From: CAZVWJ01 sp964631325
GTDB taxonomy: Bacteria; T1Sed10-126
NCBI GenBank assembly: GCA_964631325.1
Contig: CAZVWJ010000084.1
Location: 1-7,328 of the forward strand
Length of the DNA stretch: 7,328 nt
Direction: 5' to 3'
Shown here piece by piece: positions 5,655-7,328 of the stretch (position 1 is its first letter; every line of letters begins with the position of its first letter). The notes under the pieces were generated by a model that was not told the DNA's origin, searched no databases, and saw only the letters and a list, made by a program, of their open reading frames with translations. Position numbers and translations under genes: made by a program.

Positions 5655-6825
5655 TGAACCGGGCCGAAACGACCCCTGCCCCTGCGGCAGTCGAAAAAAA
5701 TACAAGCACTGCTGTCTGGATCGAGACGAACCCAAATTTGAACGAGTCCGGGGGAAGGTTGTCCCGAAAATGCTCGATGAACTAATGCAAGAGGGCTACG
5801 ATCAGCGGGAAGAGGATAACGAGGTCCGGGCGGCGGACTGCTGGCTGGAAGTCTGGGAACGGGTAAAACGATTTATTACCCCCGAAACAGACAGTATTAG
5901 TGATTTTGATGAACAATTTGCTACAACAGAACGGCTCTTTAACTGGTCCCAGGATCTTGAGCATTGCCTCTATCAGGTGGGCCGTAACACTGATGAATAT
6001 CTTGAGGAACAAATCCGGTACGCCGACGAATTTTGTGAACTGCTACCGGAAACTAAAAATTCTGTTTTAATCAATCGTCGGAAGGAAGCAGCGGAAGCCT
6101 GTTTCCATCTCGGTCGGGTTGAAGAGGGAGAAAATCGATTTGAACAAATTGTTTCGGAACACCCTGATTCCCCCTGGGTTTTCATCAACTGGGGCGACAT
6201 GTACTCGCTTTTCCGACGCCACGAGAATGTTCCCGAGGATCCCGAGCGAGCCCGTGAATTGTATGAACAGGCCCGCCCCTTACTGGATGAATACGAAGTG
6301 GAGGCAGTCGAAAACCGGCTTATGCAACTCGAAAACGAGGATGAACACCCTTGTAAAAACACGCTGATTGACTGCCCAGAACGGAGAGATAAAACAATGA
6401 ACATTGAGCTGTCGGAGGAACAATTTGAAACGCTGTTAACTCTGGTGCAAGCGGGAAACTGGTTGATAAATGCAGCCCGGAGTGATCGGATTGACCGGTT
6501 CGACGAGTTAGCAAGCCAAATTTACTCAAAAGCAGAGGAAGCCGGGCTCGGGGAACATGTTTTCTACGCTGAAGATGAAGACAGGTATTACCCGAGCGAG
6601 AAGCTTGAGGAAAAAATCATGGATTTCGTGGACACTTACGAAAACGAATCCTTCTGGGATTCACTGACCACTCGCCTAGCAGAACGAGACATACGCGAAA
6701 AATACGACCGGGAGACGGTCGAAAACATGGGGCTGGAGGAATGGATCGAAACTCTGCACGAACACGAACGGCACTACGCCGAAGAATTTCAGGAACACGG
6801 CCTCGAACGTATTTCTATTGAATAA
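5647..6825 (+). CDS. SEC-C zinc-binding/TPR protein fused to a separate C-terminal module
   Basis: The 392-residue protein begins with GRNDPCPCGSRKKYKHCC, a SEC-C zinc motif (C11, C13, C22, C23) like the tail of SecA, which binds zinc and often mediates contact with ribosome or chaperone partners. Residues about 35-235 are acidic helices with TPR-like repeats (RRKEAAEACFHLGRVEEGEN, then FEQIVSEHPDSPWVFINWGD). Residues 226-250 (EHPCKNTLIDCPERRDKT) look like translated spacer. From M251 (MNIELSEEQFETLLTLVQAG ... EEFQEHGLERISIE) the sequence resembles an independent protein of about 140 residues. The ATG at 5647 lies eight bases before the upstream stop, implying coupling. Likely cytoplasmic; no signal peptide. 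The real function is unknown. Either this is a true fusion or an indel has joined two adjacent genes. Confidence 0.8.
   Translation: MSNEPGRNDPCPCGSRKKYKHCCLDRDEPKFERVRGKVVPKMLDELMQEGYDQREEDNEVRAADCWLEVWERVKRFITPETDSISDFDEQFATTERLFNWSQDLEHCLYQVGRNTDEYLEEQIRYADEFCELLPETKNSVLINRRKEAAEACFHLGRVEEGENRFEQIVSEHPDSPWVFINWGDMYSLFRRHENVPEDPERARELYEQARPLLDEYEVEAVENRLMQLENEDEHPCKNTLIDCPERRDKTMNIELSEEQFETLLTLVQAGNWLINAARSDRIDRFDELASQIYSKAEEAGLGEHVFYAEDEDRYYPSEKLEEKIMDFVDTYENESFWDSLTTRLAERDIREKYDRETVENMGLEEWIETLHEHERHYAEEFQEHGLERISIE
6383..6399 (+). promoter_or_regulatory. Internal ribosome binding site and ATG within the SEC-C gene
   Basis: GGAGAG (6383-6388) precedes an in-frame ATG (6397-6399) by eight bases, better placed than anything in front of the annotated start at 5647. 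It lies exactly at the boundary between the TPR part and the C-terminal module, so the module can probably be made alone as a 142-residue protein. Confidence 0.6.
6397..6825 (+). other. Embedded 142-residue module, probably once a separate gene
   Basis: This in-frame segment starts MNIELSEEQFETLL and continues through NWLINAARSDRIDRFDELA, a YPSEKLEEKIMDFVDTYEN segment and the tail EEFQEHGLERISIE. It is strongly acidic and helical, with a complete-looking start, its own ribosome binding site and the shared stop. I recall free-standing Bacillota hypothetical proteins with this start and tail; that memory needs a search to confirm. No catalytic motif is apparent. Confidence 0.55.
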
Positions 6826-6863
6826 TAGCATTTACAGCGTCAGAACTAACCAGTGATTTTCCC

Positions 6864-6877
6864 GGGACGGGGGTTGA
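6864..6877 (+). repeat. G-rich REP-like motif, second copy
   Basis: GGGACGGGGGTTGA resembles the motif at 1484-1500 and is followed by a tandem GAGATTT-GAGATTT (6876-6889). Together with the structured sequence to its right it may mark one end of a repeated, non-coding element. Confidence 0.35.
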
Positions 6878-7043
6878 GATTTGAGATTTCAAAGGATGTC
6901 GCTAATAGAGTTGGGTCGTAGTTAAACTTTAGCTACCAGCCCTCACCGCCAGTGCCAGCCTCACAGGTTTTACATTTCACCAACAAATTGTTGAATAATT
7001 GGCCAAGCCTGCCTCTTTGGCTCCCACGTTGATCCAAAACCCC

Positions 7044-7073
7044 TGAACATGTGCACAATTATTCACACGTTCA
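7044..7073 (-). repeat. Ten-base-pair hairpin, fully paired only on minus strand
   Basis: TGAACATGTG (7044-7053) faces CACACGTTCA (7064-7073) across a ten-base loop. On the plus strand one position is an A-C mismatch; as minus-strand RNA it becomes a G-U pair, so all ten pairs form. That asymmetry favours a function in minus-strand RNA. Confidence 0.4.
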
Positions 7074-7075
7074 CG

Positions 7076-7105
7076 GGTTCAGTTAACTTCCGGAAAGAAC
7101 TAACC
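7076..7105. repeat. Bulged hairpin around TTCCGGAA
   Basis: GGTT-c-AGTT (7076-7084) pairs with AACTAACC (7098-7105), enclosing the palindrome TTCCGGAA (7088-7095) with a small internal loop. It lies three bases from the previous hairpin, so the two can stack in one RNA. Confidence 0.4.
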
Positions 7106-7173
7106 TGAGTTTCCAGGGAAGCTACGGGGGATCGAGCTGAGAGGAGAAAATTGCAGGGAAGAGGAGGGTACAT

Positions 7174-7214
7174 AAAAAAAGAGCGGGTTGCCCCGCTTGC
7201 TTTCTCTTTCTTTG
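7174..7214. terminator. Bidirectional intrinsic terminator, stronger on minus strand
   Basis: AGCGGG (7182-7187), loop TTGC, CCCGCT (7192-7197) forms a GC-rich stem. Seven A (7174-7180) precede it, giving a seven-T tail to minus-strand transcripts; on the plus strand the tail is the pyrimidine-rich TTGCTTTCTCTTTCTTT (from 7197). It can end the plus-strand operon finishing at 6825, although 350 bases away, and also transcripts entering from the right. Confidence 0.75.
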
Positions 7215-7225
7215 ACTCTATTCTT

Positions 7226-7255
7226 ATCTTACCAATTTTGATGCCCCCGAGTCAA
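7226..7255 (-). promoter_or_regulatory. Possible minus-strand promoter facing the terminator
   Basis: On the minus strand TTGACT (plus 7255-7250) and TAAGAT (plus 7231-7226) are 18 bases apart. Transcription would begin near 7219 and meet the terminator after about 45 bases. This may be a chance match; the rest of 7215-7328 shows no gene, only a CCCCGA/TCGGGG inverted pair (7245-7296 region). Confidence 0.2.
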
Positions 7256-7328
7256 CACCTTTTTTGGATATGTCAGAACCTTCCATCGGGGTAAATTTTT
7301 TGATTGGAAACAGTTAAAATTAAGGGAG

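Larger units (their letters stand above)
6878..7173. other. Gene-poor stretch, possible structured minus-strand RNA or repeat element
   Basis: No convincing gene is seen. A 41-codon minus-strand frame (7058-6933, TTG start, no ribosome binding site) encodes a small Cys-rich peptide with CTC near its start and KCKTCEAGTGGEGW at its end; this C-x-C plus C-x2-C arrangement could bind zinc but may be chance. Two hairpins lie upstream of it on the minus strand (7044-7073 and 7076-7105), and CAACAAATTGTTG (6981-6993) is a palindrome. The stretch lies between the G-rich motif and a terminator. Confidence 0.35.

Noticed and set aside
5973..6404. A 143-codon open frame on the minus strand
   Set aside because: It lies wholly inside the SEC-C/TPR gene, is Ser/Arg-rich as expected from an antisense reading, and has no ribosome binding site or recognisable domain.
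6981..6993. CAACAAATTGTTG as another operator of the ACAA-N-TTGT kind
   Set aside because: The core spacing differs (ACAA-A-TTGT), there is no promoter around it, and it may simply be part of the possible repeat element.
6826..7328. Group II intron domain V or VI belonging to the truncated intron
   Set aside because: I looked for the short GC-rich domain V hairpin with its conserved AGC/GTTC ends here and in 1548-2512 and saw none.

Overview
The window looks like an accessory region of a Bacillota-type bacterium, perhaps an anaerobic or halophilic clostridial or halanaerobial lineage. That guess rests on Shine-Dalgarno usage, mid-range base composition, a clostridial-style group II intron sequence, and the UPF0158 and SEC-C/TPR proteins, several of them acidic. 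No gene fixes the taxon.

Layout, left to right. (1) Positions 1-1473 hold the 3' part of a plus-strand gene for a helical protein with a helix-turn-helix-like segment near its visible N-terminus. The frame is open to the window edge, so the gene probably begins outside. (2) Positions 1474-2410 carry no intact gene: a G-rich REP-like motif, a 42-base scrap of a group II intron 5' end, short hairpins, and what reads as a frameshifted minus-strand pseudogene (about 1965-2355). (3) Positions 2412-4288 are a compact operon with a repeat-rich leader, an AbiEii-like nucleotidyltransferase (toxin type), a downstream XRE-type HTH protein (likely antitoxin; ATGA overlap), and the first 36 codons of a type I restriction methyltransferase gene hsdM, cut off at an in-frame stop. 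(4) Positions 4309-4775 are the 5' ribozyme part of a group II intron without its maturase gene or 3' domains. (5) A promoter region with ACAA-N3/4-TTGT palindromes starts 14 bases after the intron remnant and drives a two-gene operon: a UPF0158-family protein with an added C-terminal SH3-like domain, overlapping by 8 bases a SEC-C/TPR protein. The latter's last 142 residues look like a formerly separate gene, because a good ribosome binding site and ATG lie inside the frame. (6) Positions 6826-7328 are gene-poor, with a second G-rich motif, hairpins that fold best as minus-strand RNA, and a terminator.

The toxin/antitoxin pair sits where it would be co-transcribed with a type I restriction-modification system, which here has been destroyed: hsdM is a stub beside an intron that is itself a stub. 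The locus therefore reads as a decayed defence island. The UPF0158 plus SEC-C/TPR operon with its own palindrome-decorated promoter is the most coherent intact unit of unknown function.
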